A stretch of 64,000 nucleotides of DNA from Thermoplasmata archaeon (GTDB lineage Archaea; Thermoplasmatota; Thermoplasmata; Halarchaeoplasmatales; Halarchaeoplasmataceae), in assembly GCA_003554965.1 (NCBI GenBank), contig PWHR01000020.1:1-64000 (forward strand), written 5' to 3'. The notes below the pieces were generated by a model, which was not told the DNA's origin, did no database searches, and saw only the letters and a list, made by a program, of their open reading frames with translations. Shown here piece after piece: positions 15,720-24,487 of this stretch; within the stretch, counting starts at the first letter, position 1; the number at the start of each line of letters is the position of its first letter. The position numbers and the translations under genes were made by a program.

Positions 15720-18700
15720 ATGGAAAATAATGAGTCCTCAATCGATAAAGAGAAGATGAATGAACTCGTTCAGGTTCCTTCAATAGGTCGATTAACAGCC
15801 CGTGCTTTGATATCTGATGGATTTAAGTCGATAACTGATCTTGAAGAAGCTGACTTAGAAGAACTGAAGGGTATTCCGCATTTAGGAGAGAAAAAAGCGG
15901 AGAGGATCTACGAGGATCTTCATGGGGAGGAAGAAGAGAAAGAAGAGATAGAAAATGAATTTGAGTGTCCTCACTGTTCTAATTTCATCAGTATCGAAGA
16001 GAAAAGATGTGGAGAATGTAAAGAACCTGTAAGGATCAGGGGAGGTGTGGTACTGCCAGATAGGGGGATACTAGAATCTCCAAAAAGAATCTTAGCTGAA
16101 ACGGACAAGAAGATAATGGATGGGGGAAAAGATCCCAATCTATGGTTCATTAGAGGATCGATCCTAGAAAGCATGGGTGCGAACGAACAGGCTCTGGATG
16201 CATACGACAAAGTTATCGAATTAGACCCGCTTTTCGAACATATCTGGAACGCAAAAGCTGCGGTAAGTTTGAAGGTGGGTAAACCTAAAGAAGCTGCAAA
16301 AGCCTATAAGGTCGCTTTAAATGCCCACGATCCTCCAGTCAGCATGATGGATGTACCAGAAAAGCCTTCAAAAGCAAAAGCGCCCGAGGACATGCCAGAA
16401 GAAAGTGAAGAATCGAAAAAAGCTGAAAAAAAGATAACAAAGGCTCGTGATCATATCGAGAACATTTCAGACGAAGATCTAGATCTCACGACCATCAGAC
16501 TTAAACTTGATAAAGCCACCGATGCCAGATTAGATGGAGAATTTGAAAAAGCCGTAGATGAAGCCGAAAACGTGATAAAAGAATGTGAAAAAGCGAAAAA
16601 ATTCTTTGAACTCATCCAAGAAGCAAAAAGCAGATTGGAAGAACTTGAAGAGAAAGAAAAGGTCGGTCACGAAGAATACGAAGAGGTGCTTGAGGGTATA
16701 AAAAGCTCAACAGGAAAAGTAGATTATCATGAATTGGTCCAGAAGATCAAAGATCTGTTAGATAAGATGGAAAAGATCAAAGAAAAAGAAGAGGATATGG
16801 AAGAAAAAGTGGAGCAAAAGATAGAAAAGGCAAAGAGCATTTTGAGAGATAGAAAAGAGTCCATATGGGACTTGGACAGGATGAAAAAAAATCTTAGGGA
16901 AGGTATCAAGAAGAGGGAACTTTCAGATGATAAGGAAGCGATAGAAAGATTGGAAAAGGTCATCTCTGATGGAATGATTCTCCTCAAATGTGAGGAACTT
17001 AAAGAAAGTATCGAAGATAAGCTTGATGATCTGATAGAGGAGGTAAAGGAATTCGATTTGAAGGTAGATCTTGATCATGAAGAAGAACTGGTTAACAGAG
17101 TCAAAGAAGATCTGAAGCAAACTATCAAATTAAGTGAAAAAGGTGAGTACGAGAGAGTCAAACGATGGCTAAATAAGATAGCATACGCTCTCGAATTCGA
17201 AAAAGAAAAGCTCGATGACTTAGAAAGCGTTAAAGATTCATTGGACGAGAGGATCTCGGAAGTGGAAGAACTGAAAAGTGAGTTATCAGATGAAGTAATA
17301 GAACTAGCCAATATAGAGGAGGCCATCTCAGAGGCTGAGGAAACATTGAAAAGGGGAAACCACGAAAAGGGGATAGAGACACTAGATGATTTCATAGTCG
17401 ATGGTGTAGCCATAAAAAAGATATCGGATAATCTAGAAGCCATCGACTCAAATATTGACGAATTGAAAAAGTATGAAGATATTTTCGATAAGGTTGAGAC
17501 GAAAGATATAGAAGAGAGGATAGAAGATGCAAAAAATCACTGTGAGCAGGGGCAATACGACGAAGCCGTGATAGAATCTGAGGAAGTATTAGAAGATATA
17601 GAAAATGAGACAGCTAAATATTCTAAGAGAGCCGAAAAAGAGATCGAACATTTGAAAGATGAGATCGAAGATATGATCGAAGAGAGTAAAGAGAAAAAGA
17701 TAAACATATTCTCTGATGAGTTCTTAAAAGAGCTTGAAAATTTGAAAAAAGAAGAAAATAAATACTCTAAAGTGGAGTTATTGAAACAAATAACTTCTTT
17801 GAAGGAGAAAGGTGACCTGCTGTTGAGATTCAAGTCCAAAGTGTCGCTCATAGAAGATAGAGTCGAAGAAATGAATGAAAAAATCGATAAAGATGAATGG
17901 GCAGAAAAAATCGATGATCTGAAAGAAGAATTTGAGAAAAGAGATCCAGAGAGTGCTATAAGCAAGTGTGATGAGTTGGAGGAAGAATTGCAGAAAATAG
18001 AAGAATTATCCGAAAAGGAACCTGAAGTGGATATAGAGGATAAGTTTGAGAAAGCAAAAAAGAGACTTTCCGATCTCCGCCAGAGTGAACTCGGTTTGGG
18101 TAAGATGAAATCGCTTGTTAAAAAAGCAAATAAAGCTAGGAAGAAGAAAAAAGAAGATAAAGCATCTGAATTCATAGACAAATCTCTAGAGGTAAGTGAT
18201 GAGTTAGCTGAAATGAATAAGTTAGTAAATGATATAGAGCAAGGTATCGAGGAACATAAAGATGAAGAGCATTTTGATGAAAAAATTTACAGGGATGAGA
18301 TCAAAAAATTACAAAGGGCGACCAAATTTGGACTTTATGAAACTCCAAAAAGATTGTTAGTGGAGATCAAGAAAGAACTTGAAAACGAAGACTACAAGCG
18401 GAAAAAAGTCGAAGAGATGGAGGATCCAACCGTACATATTAAGAAAAAGATAAGTGAAGTCAAAGATCTTCACAGCTTCGTAGAAGAGAGTGGTCTCGAC
18501 GTTCAGATCGGCAAACAACATCTTAAAGAGGCAGTGGCTAAGATCAAGGACAAGGAATACGAGGAAGTGCTCGATATCCTTTCAAAAGGAGAAAAGGATC
18601 TGTTGGAGGATCTGGAAAATGAGCTCAAATCCGAGGTTAAAGAATTGGAGGAAAGGTTGGAAGATACAGATACCTGGAAAGCCAATAAAAGATGGATGAA

Positions 18701-19160
18701 TATCTTCAAAAAGGAAGTTAAGAGCCGTTTGAAGATAGGCGATCATCGTGAAGCTGTGAGTATCTTCGGGGAACTTACAGATTATCTAGATTCATTAGAA
18801 GAGATGGAAACGGAAAAAGAAAAACATATCTTCACCATCGAAAAGAAATTGGATCATTTCAGGGATTTTGGAATTGATATCGAAGAGGAAGAATCCCTTT
18901 TAAAAGAAGCAAGAGGGGCTGAAGAGTTGGAAAGAACGGACATGCTGATCGGCAGGATAAGGGACGGTTTGACGGAAAAAATTAGGGATAAGATCAAAGA
19001 TGATATTTTTGAAATAGATAAAGAATTATTTTCTGAAGAAAGAAGCTTGGAAGAGAATACGGAACTGGTAGACCATCTGACCAAAGCAGAATGGGGAAGA
19101 AGAAAAGAACACCTAGAAAGGATGATATTCCATTGGAGTAAATATTTAGAGCAAAAGTAA
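15720..19160 (+). CDS. Giant coiled-coil protein with HhH, zinc ribbon and TPR at the N-terminus
   Basis: 1146 residues. Residues about 15-65 are a helix-hairpin-helix pair (VPSIGRLTARALISDGFKSI, then GIPHLGEKKAERIYEDL), like those of DNA-binding proteins. A zinc ribbon follows (CPHCSNFI...CGECKEPV), then two TPR-like repeats (PNLWFIRGSILESMGANEQA). The remaining 900 residues are almost entirely charged coiled coil in blocks of about 100 residues with a recurring 'KA...A...EA' helix-turn pattern that looks internally repeated. It could be a chromosome-associated scaffold, but I do not recognise a characterised homologue. The gene has its own promoter. Confidence 0.75.
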   Translation: MENNESSIDKEKMNELVQVPSIGRLTARALISDGFKSITDLEEADLEELKGIPHLGEKKAERIYEDLHGEEEEKEEIENEFECPHCSNFISIEEKRCGECKEPVRIRGGVVLPDRGILESPKRILAETDKKIMDGGKDPNLWFIRGSILESMGANEQALDAYDKVIELDPLFEHIWNAKAAVSLKVGKPKEAAKAYKVALNAHDPPVSMMDVPEKPSKAKAPEDMPEESEESKKAEKKITKARDHIENISDEDLDLTTIRLKLDKATDARLDGEFEKAVDEAENVIKECEKAKKFFELIQEAKSRLEELEEKEKVGHEEYEEVLEGIKSSTGKVDYHELVQKIKDLLDKMEKIKEKEEDMEEKVEQKIEKAKSILRDRKESIWDLDRMKKNLREGIKKRELSDDKEAIERLEKVISDGMILLKCEELKESIEDKLDDLIEEVKEFDLKVDLDHEEELVNRVKEDLKQTIKLSEKGEYERVKRWLNKIAYALEFEKEKLDDLESVKDSLDERISEVEELKSELSDEVIELANIEEAISEAEETLKRGNHEKGIETLDDFIVDGVAIKKISDNLEAIDSNIDELKKYEDIFDKVETKDIEERIEDAKNHCEQGQYDEAVIESEEVLEDIENETAKYSKRAEKEIEHLKDEIEDMIEESKEKKINIFSDEFLKELENLKKEENKYSKVELLKQITSLKEKGDLLLRFKSKVSLIEDRVEEMNEKIDKDEWAEKIDDLKEEFEKRDPESAISKCDELEEELQKIEELSEKEPEVDIEDKFEKAKKRLSDLRQSELGLGKMKSLVKKANKARKKKKEDKASEFIDKSLEVSDELAEMNKLVNDIEQGIEEHKDEEHFDEKIYRDEIKKLQRATKFGLYETPKRLLVEIKKELENEDYKRKKVEEMEDPTVHIKKKISEVKDLHSFVEESGLDVQIGKQHLKEAVAKIKDKEYEEVLDILSKGEKDLLEDLENELKSEVKELEERLEDTDTWKANKRWMNIFKKEVKSRLKIGDHREAVSIFGELTDYLDSLEEMETEKEKHIFTIEKKLDHFRDFGIDIEEEESLLKEARGAEELERTDMLIGRIRDGLTEKIRDKIKDDIFEIDKELFSEERSLEENTELVDHLTKAEWGRRKEHLERMIFHWSKYLEQK

Positions 19161-19213
19161 ATCCTATCCTGTGATAATTTTAATATAGACCAATAATTTA
19201 CCCTTCTTTGTAG

Positions 19214-20692
19214 ATGTCTATTAGAAGCACACTTAGAGAGAAGATGGGCCGTCCATCCAAAGAGGAGATACTAGATGGAGATATGATACCAGTTTTATTC
19301 AAACTAGCTTGGCCGATGATGGTCGCGTCCCTTCTTCAAACCACTTATAATCTGATAGACACGATATGGCTGGGCCGACTTCCCCCGCCGGAAAATACTC
19401 TGGCTGTAGGAGCCATCAGTGTAGCTTGGCCCTTCGTCTTTTTACTACTGTCGGTAGAAATGGGGTTAGGTATTGCCGGTATTTCCTTGATATCTCAACA
19501 CACAGGAGCCAAAAAGTATGAAGAGGCGTATCATGATACTGGACAGCTGTTTTTCATGTTTTTGGTTCTATCCACGATATTAGGAGCTGTCGGTTTCTTC
19601 ATCGCTGAGGACTTTCTCACATTCCTAACTCAAGATGCCGATATAGTTCCCTTCGCTACCGATTATCTACAGATAATATTCTTGGGTTTCCCTGTTCTAT
19701 TAACTTTTGCCGCCTTCAGTTTTTCACTCAGAGCCTGGGGCGACACTTTAACACCTATGTGGGTCATGGGCATATCAGTAGTTATCAATATAGTCTTAGA
19801 TCCCCTTCTCATCTTCGGTTTTGGGCCTATAGAGGGTATGGGTATAAGAGGAGCCGCTATTGCAACAGTTTCCGCCCGAACTGTGGGAATGATCATCGCA
19901 GTCTATCTGCTTTACGCGCGAAAGGTAGATATCAAGCTAAAACTCTGGCATCTCAAACCAGACTTTAGTAAGATCAAAAAATTCGTCAGTATCGGGATAC
20001 CAGCTACTCTCGCCAGGATCGAAGAATCTTTTGGATTCATCGTCCTCACAGGTCTGTTAGCCATGATGCCTATGCAGGAAGAAGTTCTTGCGTCCTACGG
20101 TATTGGAGGTAGGATCATCAACATAACTTTCGTCTTTTTGGGAGGTCTATCGATGGCGGTGAGTACCATGGTAGGCCAAGCACTCGGAGCAGATAAAAAA
20201 ACCAGGGCAGAAAAAACGACCAATCGAGCAACACTTGCGATGATGCTTTTCATGTGCCTGGTATCGATCATCCTTGTCGTATTCAGATATCCTATAATGA
20301 GATTCTTCATAGTAGATGAACCTTTAGTAGTAGAGATAGGTGCTAGATTTTTGGCTATCCTTGCGATCGGAGGACCATTTTTTGCCGTCTATGAAGGGGT
20401 CAGTGGAGCTTTGAACGGGTCGGGTCATACCGGTCAGCATTTCGCACTAAGTCTGCTCAGGCTTTGGGGTCTTAGGATACCCATGATATTGATCTTAGGT
20501 TTCGCTTTCGCACTTGACTCCACGGGTGCATGGTTGGCCATTGGATTCAGCAATGTGATCACCGGCATAGCCTCCTACTTGCTCTACAAAAAAGGGTGGT
20601 GGAAAGAGAAGGTTATCGATAAGGAGACAAAACTGGAGGACATCGCTAGAAAATTGAAAAAAAAGATGGGGCTAGGGCAGGAAAGTAGTTGA
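19214..20692 (+). CDS. MATE family multidrug/Na+ efflux transporter
   Basis: 492 residues with about 12 membrane helices. It begins with the MATE signature MIPVLFKLAWPMMVASLLQTTYNLIDTIWLGRL and has the paired-half features LRAWGDTLTPMW and GALNGSGHTGQHF. MATE proteins expel drugs or metabolites in exchange for Na+ or H+. TTTTAATATAG about 30 bases upstream of the ATG is a TATA candidate. No regulator is adjacent. Confidence 0.92.
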   Translation: MSIRSTLREKMGRPSKEEILDGDMIPVLFKLAWPMMVASLLQTTYNLIDTIWLGRLPPPENTLAVGAISVAWPFVFLLLSVEMGLGIAGISLISQHTGAKKYEEAYHDTGQLFFMFLVLSTILGAVGFFIAEDFLTFLTQDADIVPFATDYLQIIFLGFPVLLTFAAFSFSLRAWGDTLTPMWVMGISVVINIVLDPLLIFGFGPIEGMGIRGAAIATVSARTVGMIIAVYLLYARKVDIKLKLWHLKPDFSKIKKFVSIGIPATLARIEESFGFIVLTGLLAMMPMQEEVLASYGIGGRIINITFVFLGGLSMAVSTMVGQALGADKKTRAEKTTNRATLAMMLFMCLVSIILVVFRYPIMRFFIVDEPLVVEIGARFLAILAIGGPFFAVYEGVSGALNGSGHTGQHFALSLLRLWGLRIPMILILGFAFALDSTGAWLAIGFSNVITGIASYLLYKKGWWKEKVIDKETKLEDIARKLKKKMGLGQESS

Positions 20693-20722
20693 AAGGATAT
20701 AGGTGAGCTTCTTCAAAGCAAA

Positions 20723-20732
20723 TTTTAAATAA
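20723..20732 (+). promoter_or_regulatory. TATA box for the ileS leader
   Basis: TTTTAAATAA is about 25-30 bases before 20755, so transcription likely begins just upstream of the structured leader, about 105 bases before the ileS start codon. Confidence 0.5.
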
Positions 20733-20758
20733 GGCATACACTTCTAAGCTAACTGATG

Positions 20759-20829
20759 AGCTGGGCAGCAGATAAAGAGGAGATCGCGATCATCATAATT
20801 ATAAGATGATCGACAACATCCGCCCAGCT
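20759..20829 (+). promoter_or_regulatory. Structured RNA element in the ileS leader
   Basis: An 8-bp stem AGCTGGGC (20759-20766) / GCCCAGCT (20822-20829) encloses an internal loop and a second perfect 8-bp stem CGATCATC (20787-20794) / GATGATCG (20805-20812) with an A/T loop. Two nested perfect stems in 71 bases between a promoter and ileS suggest either a cis-regulatory leader or a small RNA. It does not match a bacterial T-box (no T-box sequence) and has no clear ACA box. Function is unknown. Confidence 0.5.
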
Positions 20830-20861
20830 TTAGGTTTTTGATGTTTTTGGAGGATGTTTGT

Positions 20862-23800
20862 ATGAGTATGAGTGAAAACGATGGACAATTCGAACCGTTA
20901 GATAAAGACGCCCCCTTGCCTGAGAAAGAAGAAGAGATAATAGAGTTCTGGAATCAAAACGACATTCCGGAGAGGAGCAGGGAAAGAGATAGGGAGAAGA
21001 AATTCGGTTTTACAGAAGGGCCTCCCACTGCAAACGGTTTGCCGCATATCGGACATGTTCTCACCCGATTAGTCAAAGACACCTTTCTCCGGTACAAGAC
21101 CATGGACGGCTATCAAGTAGTGCCCAACATAGCAGGATGGGATACCCACGGTCTGCCAGTGGAGATCGAAGTCGAAAAAAAACTAGGCATCGACTCAAAA
21201 GACGAGATAGAAGAATATGGATTGGAAAAATTCAACGAGATGTGTAAAGAGAGTGTTTTCGAATATGAGAAGGAATGGAGGGAGATGAGCGAAAGATTGG
21301 GTTTTTGGATAGATTACGATAACGCTTACATCACCATGGAAGACGATTATATCGAAAGCGTGTGGTGGAGTCTAAAGCAGCATTGGGAGAACGGTTTGCT
21401 GGAACAGGGTCATATGGTCACACCTTACTGTCCGAGATGTGAAACTCCTCTCTCAAGTCATGAAGTCGCACAGGGGTATGAACAGACCAAAGACCCTTCG
21501 ATCTATGTCCGATTTAAAGCCGAAGACGAAGACGCATATTTTTTAGCCTGGACTACTACCCCTTGGACATTGATCTCAAATCTACTCTTGGTGGTAGGTG
21601 AAGATATAGATTATGCATTGGTAGAGTATGAAGGAGAAAAGTATTATCTTGCAGAAGAAGTGGTCGATGACTTATTCGATAACGGAGAGATCTTGAAGAC
21701 CGTTAAAGGTGAAGATCTGATCGGCATGAAATACGAGCCTATATTCGACTACGTAGATTCTAAAAGTGAAAGTCATTATGTCACCTCAGCTGACTTTGTC
21801 AGCCTCGAAGAGGGGACCGGTGTAGTACACGCAGCACCTGCCTTTGGAGAAGAGGATTATGATCTTTGTGAGGAAGAATGCGTAGAGTTGGTGAATCCAG
21901 TAGATGAAAGCGGAGAATTCACCGAGGAAGTACCCGATTATAAAGGTCAATTTGTAAAAGATGCGGATGAAGACATAATGAGAAGGTTGGAGGAAAGAGG
22001 AGATCTCCTAGCTAGAGGAACAGTTACCCATACATATCCCTTTTGCTGGAGATGTGAGTCACCGCTCCTATATTATGCTTTAGAGAGCTGGTTCATACGA
22101 GCTTCTCAGGAAAAACAAAGATTGATAGACAACAATGAGGATGTATTCTGGAAGCCCGAGCATCTCAAGCACGGTAGGTTCGGCAATTTCCTGGAGGATT
22201 TAAAAGATTGGTCACTGAGCAGGAACAGATTTTGGGGAACTCCACTGCCCATGTGGACTTGTGAGAATGATCATCAGCACTGCGTAGGCAGTATAGAAGA
22301 GCTGGAGGAAATGGCTACAGAACCCATCCCAGAAGATTTCGAATTGCATAGACCCTACGTAGATAGAGTTCTACTAGATTGCCCTGAGTGCGGAGAAGAG
22401 ATGGAACGTGTAGAATACGTTATAGACTGCTGGTATGACAGTGGAAGTGCACCTTTCGCCCAGTTCCACTATCCCTTCGAAAACGAGGATAGATTCGAAG
22501 AGGCTTTTCCTGTAGATTTCATAACGGAAGCTCTTGATCAGACTAGAGGATGGTTCTACAGTCTTCTTTCCATAAGCTCACTTCTCTATGACAAGCCCGC
22601 ATACAAGAGCTGCTTGACTCTCGGCCTTGTACTGGACGAAGACGGAGAAAAGATGAGTAAAAGTAAAGGGAATGTGGTGAAACCCGATGATGTTTTTGAA
22701 GATATCGGGTCAGATCCCACCAGGTTGACCTTCTTAGATTCTCCTGTTTGGAGGTCATCACCTTTCAGTAAGAATCTGGCCGAAGAGAAGATCAACAAAA
22801 CAGTAAATACTCTCTTCAACGTCGTTACTTTTTTCACTAACAACGCCAACATAGATGATTTTGAGCCTGAGTCTGATTACGAAGTCAACGACGAGATAGA
22901 TCGCTGGCTTCTTTCAGAAGTGAATTCACTCACTAGTGAGATAAGAAAAGCGATGGATGATCTCGAAGTTCACCGAGCTGTAAGGAGTATCGAGGAATTC
23001 ATAGATAAACTCTCAAATTGGTACCTTAGAAGGAGCAGGAGAAGATTCTGGGAAGGAGATGAGGAGGAAAAGGAGAGTGCATATAATACACTTTACCAGG
23101 TTCTTAAGATCCTGACAAAATTGATGGCCCCGTTCACCCCGTTTATCGCAGAAAGGATCTATCAGAAAACTATACTGCCAGTTGAGAACGGTCGCGAATC
23201 TGTCCATCTCTTGAGATACCCAGAAGAGGACCAGAATGTCGTAGATCAAGAGTTAGAAGAGAACATGGAAAGAGTCATCGAGATCGCGGAACTCGGAAGA
23301 AAGGCCAGGCAAAAGAAGGATATAAAGTTGAGACAGCCATTGAGTGAAGCAGTGGTAGTGCATCCCGGTGAAGAAACAGATAGATCGGTAGAGACTTTTG
23401 AAGACATATTGAAGGACGAACTGAACGTTAAAGAACTGAGAGTACTTGAGGATGCGTCCGAAATGACGACTTACGAGGTAAATCCAGATTATTCAGCCCT
23501 AGGACCTAAATTCAAAGAGGACGCGGAAAAGGTTGGAGAAGCTATCGAGCAGGCAGACCCGCTAGATATCAAAAAGAGTATAGAGGAGAAAGGGTCAGTT
23601 AAAATCGAAGGTTACGAAGTAGATAAGGAAGATATAGAGATCAAAAAAGTGGTAAAAGAGAACTATCTCATGAGCGAAAGAAAGGGTTTGAAGATATATA
23701 TCGATTCCGAGATAGATAAGGAGTTGGAGATTGAAGGACTGGTTAGAGACGTGGTTCGAAGGATCCAGACTATGAGGAAGGAATTAGATCTTGGGTACAC

Positions 23801-24017
23801 CCAGAAGATAATCACCTACTACGATGGTGATGAAACGTTGGAGGAAGCTGTGAAAAAGATGGAAGATTACATACGAAAAGAAACGCTGACTAGAGAATTG
23901 AAGCCCGGAGAAGGTGAAGGCATGAAAAAGAAATGGGAGATCGAAGGTAAGACTATCACACTCTATGTTGATCCTATAGCTGATTCCGAAGACGAACCAT
24001 TAAATACAAATGGATAG
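20862..24017 (+). CDS. ileS: Isoleucyl-tRNA synthetase
   Basis: About 1051 residues, the archaeal/eukaryal length. Class I motifs are FTEGPPTANGLPHIGHVLTR (HIGH) and GEKMSKSKGN (KMSKS). The CP1 editing domain lies between (AWTTTPWTLISN, GTGVVHAAPAFGEEDY), with WGTPLPMWTC and the C-terminal anticodon-binding region after. The enzyme charges tRNA-Ile and edits valine. The track starts at a TTG (20838), but GGAGG at 20849-20853 fits the ATG at 20862. A structured leader precedes the gene. Confidence 0.97.
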   Translation: MSMSENDGQFEPLDKDAPLPEKEEEIIEFWNQNDIPERSRERDREKKFGFTEGPPTANGLPHIGHVLTRLVKDTFLRYKTMDGYQVVPNIAGWDTHGLPVEIEVEKKLGIDSKDEIEEYGLEKFNEMCKESVFEYEKEWREMSERLGFWIDYDNAYITMEDDYIESVWWSLKQHWENGLLEQGHMVTPYCPRCETPLSSHEVAQGYEQTKDPSIYVRFKAEDEDAYFLAWTTTPWTLISNLLLVVGEDIDYALVEYEGEKYYLAEEVVDDLFDNGEILKTVKGEDLIGMKYEPIFDYVDSKSESHYVTSADFVSLEEGTGVVHAAPAFGEEDYDLCEEECVELVNPVDESGEFTEEVPDYKGQFVKDADEDIMRRLEERGDLLARGTVTHTYPFCWRCESPLLYYALESWFIRASQEKQRLIDNNEDVFWKPEHLKHGRFGNFLEDLKDWSLSRNRFWGTPLPMWTCENDHQHCVGSIEELEEMATEPIPEDFELHRPYVDRVLLDCPECGEEMERVEYVIDCWYDSGSAPFAQFHYPFENEDRFEEAFPVDFITEALDQTRGWFYSLLSISSLLYDKPAYKSCLTLGLVLDEDGEKMSKSKGNVVKPDDVFEDIGSDPTRLTFLDSPVWRSSPFSKNLAEEKINKTVNTLFNVVTFFTNNANIDDFEPESDYEVNDEIDRWLLSEVNSLTSEIRKAMDDLEVHRAVRSIEEFIDKLSNWYLRRSRRRFWEGDEEEKESAYNTLYQVLKILTKLMAPFTPFIAERIYQKTILPVENGRESVHLLRYPEEDQNVVDQELEENMERVIEIAELGRKARQKKDIKLRQPLSEAVVVHPGEETDRSVETFEDILKDELNVKELRVLEDASEMTTYEVNPDYSALGPKFKEDAEKVGEAIEQADPLDIKKSIEEKGSVKIEGYEVDKEDIEIKKVVKENYLMSERKGLKIYIDSEIDKELEIEGLVRDVVRRIQTMRKELDLGYTQKIITYYDGDETLEEAVKKMEDYIRKETLTRELKPGEGEGMKKKWEIEGKTITLYVDPIADSEDEPLNTNG

Positions 24018-24040
24018 ATTCGAATGTAGTTGGTAATACG

Positions 24041-24475
24041 ATGCCCCGGAAAGAAAAAAAGAATGAGAAAAAGATGGAAATCATAAAGCACAACAGCACT
24101 ATCAGATTCGAAGAGGATGTGGAATTTAAGGACTTGACTCCTATATTCCCAGAACTCTACACATTATTCATGGACTTGGCAGAACAAATACCAGATGAGG
24201 GAGGAGAGGAATTCATGCAGATGATGATAGACCAGAACCTCAAAGATCTTCGCAACAATAAAAAACCTCCTGGACATAACAGAGAAGCCAGGTACAGGAT
24301 GATATTTCCTCTCGGGAGGGAAGATGTCGAGTTCATACTTTATCCCAGGATAGCAGAAGAAGAATCAGAGATCGAGATGATAACTTCGAAGATATCCGAT
24401 TTTTTAGAGGAGAACGGACTCGAACATGAAGTAATATGGGATGAGATGGAGTTCCTTATGGAGGAAAAGGATTGA
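24041..24475 (+). CDS. Hypothetical protein downstream of ileS
   Basis: 144 residues, lysine-rich start, then an acidic alpha/beta-like domain (FEEDVEFKDLTPIFPELYTL, RMIFPLGREDVEFILYPRI). There is no membrane segment or recognised motif. The ATG is 23 bases after the ileS stop, so the two are probably co-transcribed. It converges with the XPD-like gene, ending 12 bases from it. I do not recognise the family. Confidence 0.6.
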   Translation: MPRKEKKNEKKMEIIKHNSTIRFEEDVEFKDLTPIFPELYTLFMDLAEQIPDEGGEEFMQMMIDQNLKDLRNNKKPPGHNREARYRMIFPLGREDVEFILYPRIAEEESEIEMITSKISDFLEENGLEHEVIWDEMEFLMEEKD

Positions 24476-24487
24476 AATAATGGGGAT

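Noticed and set aside
17537-18181. 214-residue minus-strand Ser/Phe-rich ORF
   Set aside because: Shadow of the Glu/Lys coiled coil; antisense of GAA/AAA-rich codons gives Ser/Phe-rich frames. The same applies to 28886-29398 and 29504-29863.
20759-20829. ileS leader as a bacterial T-box or an H/ACA guide RNA
   Set aside because: No T-box consensus is present, and no ACA box follows the lower stem.
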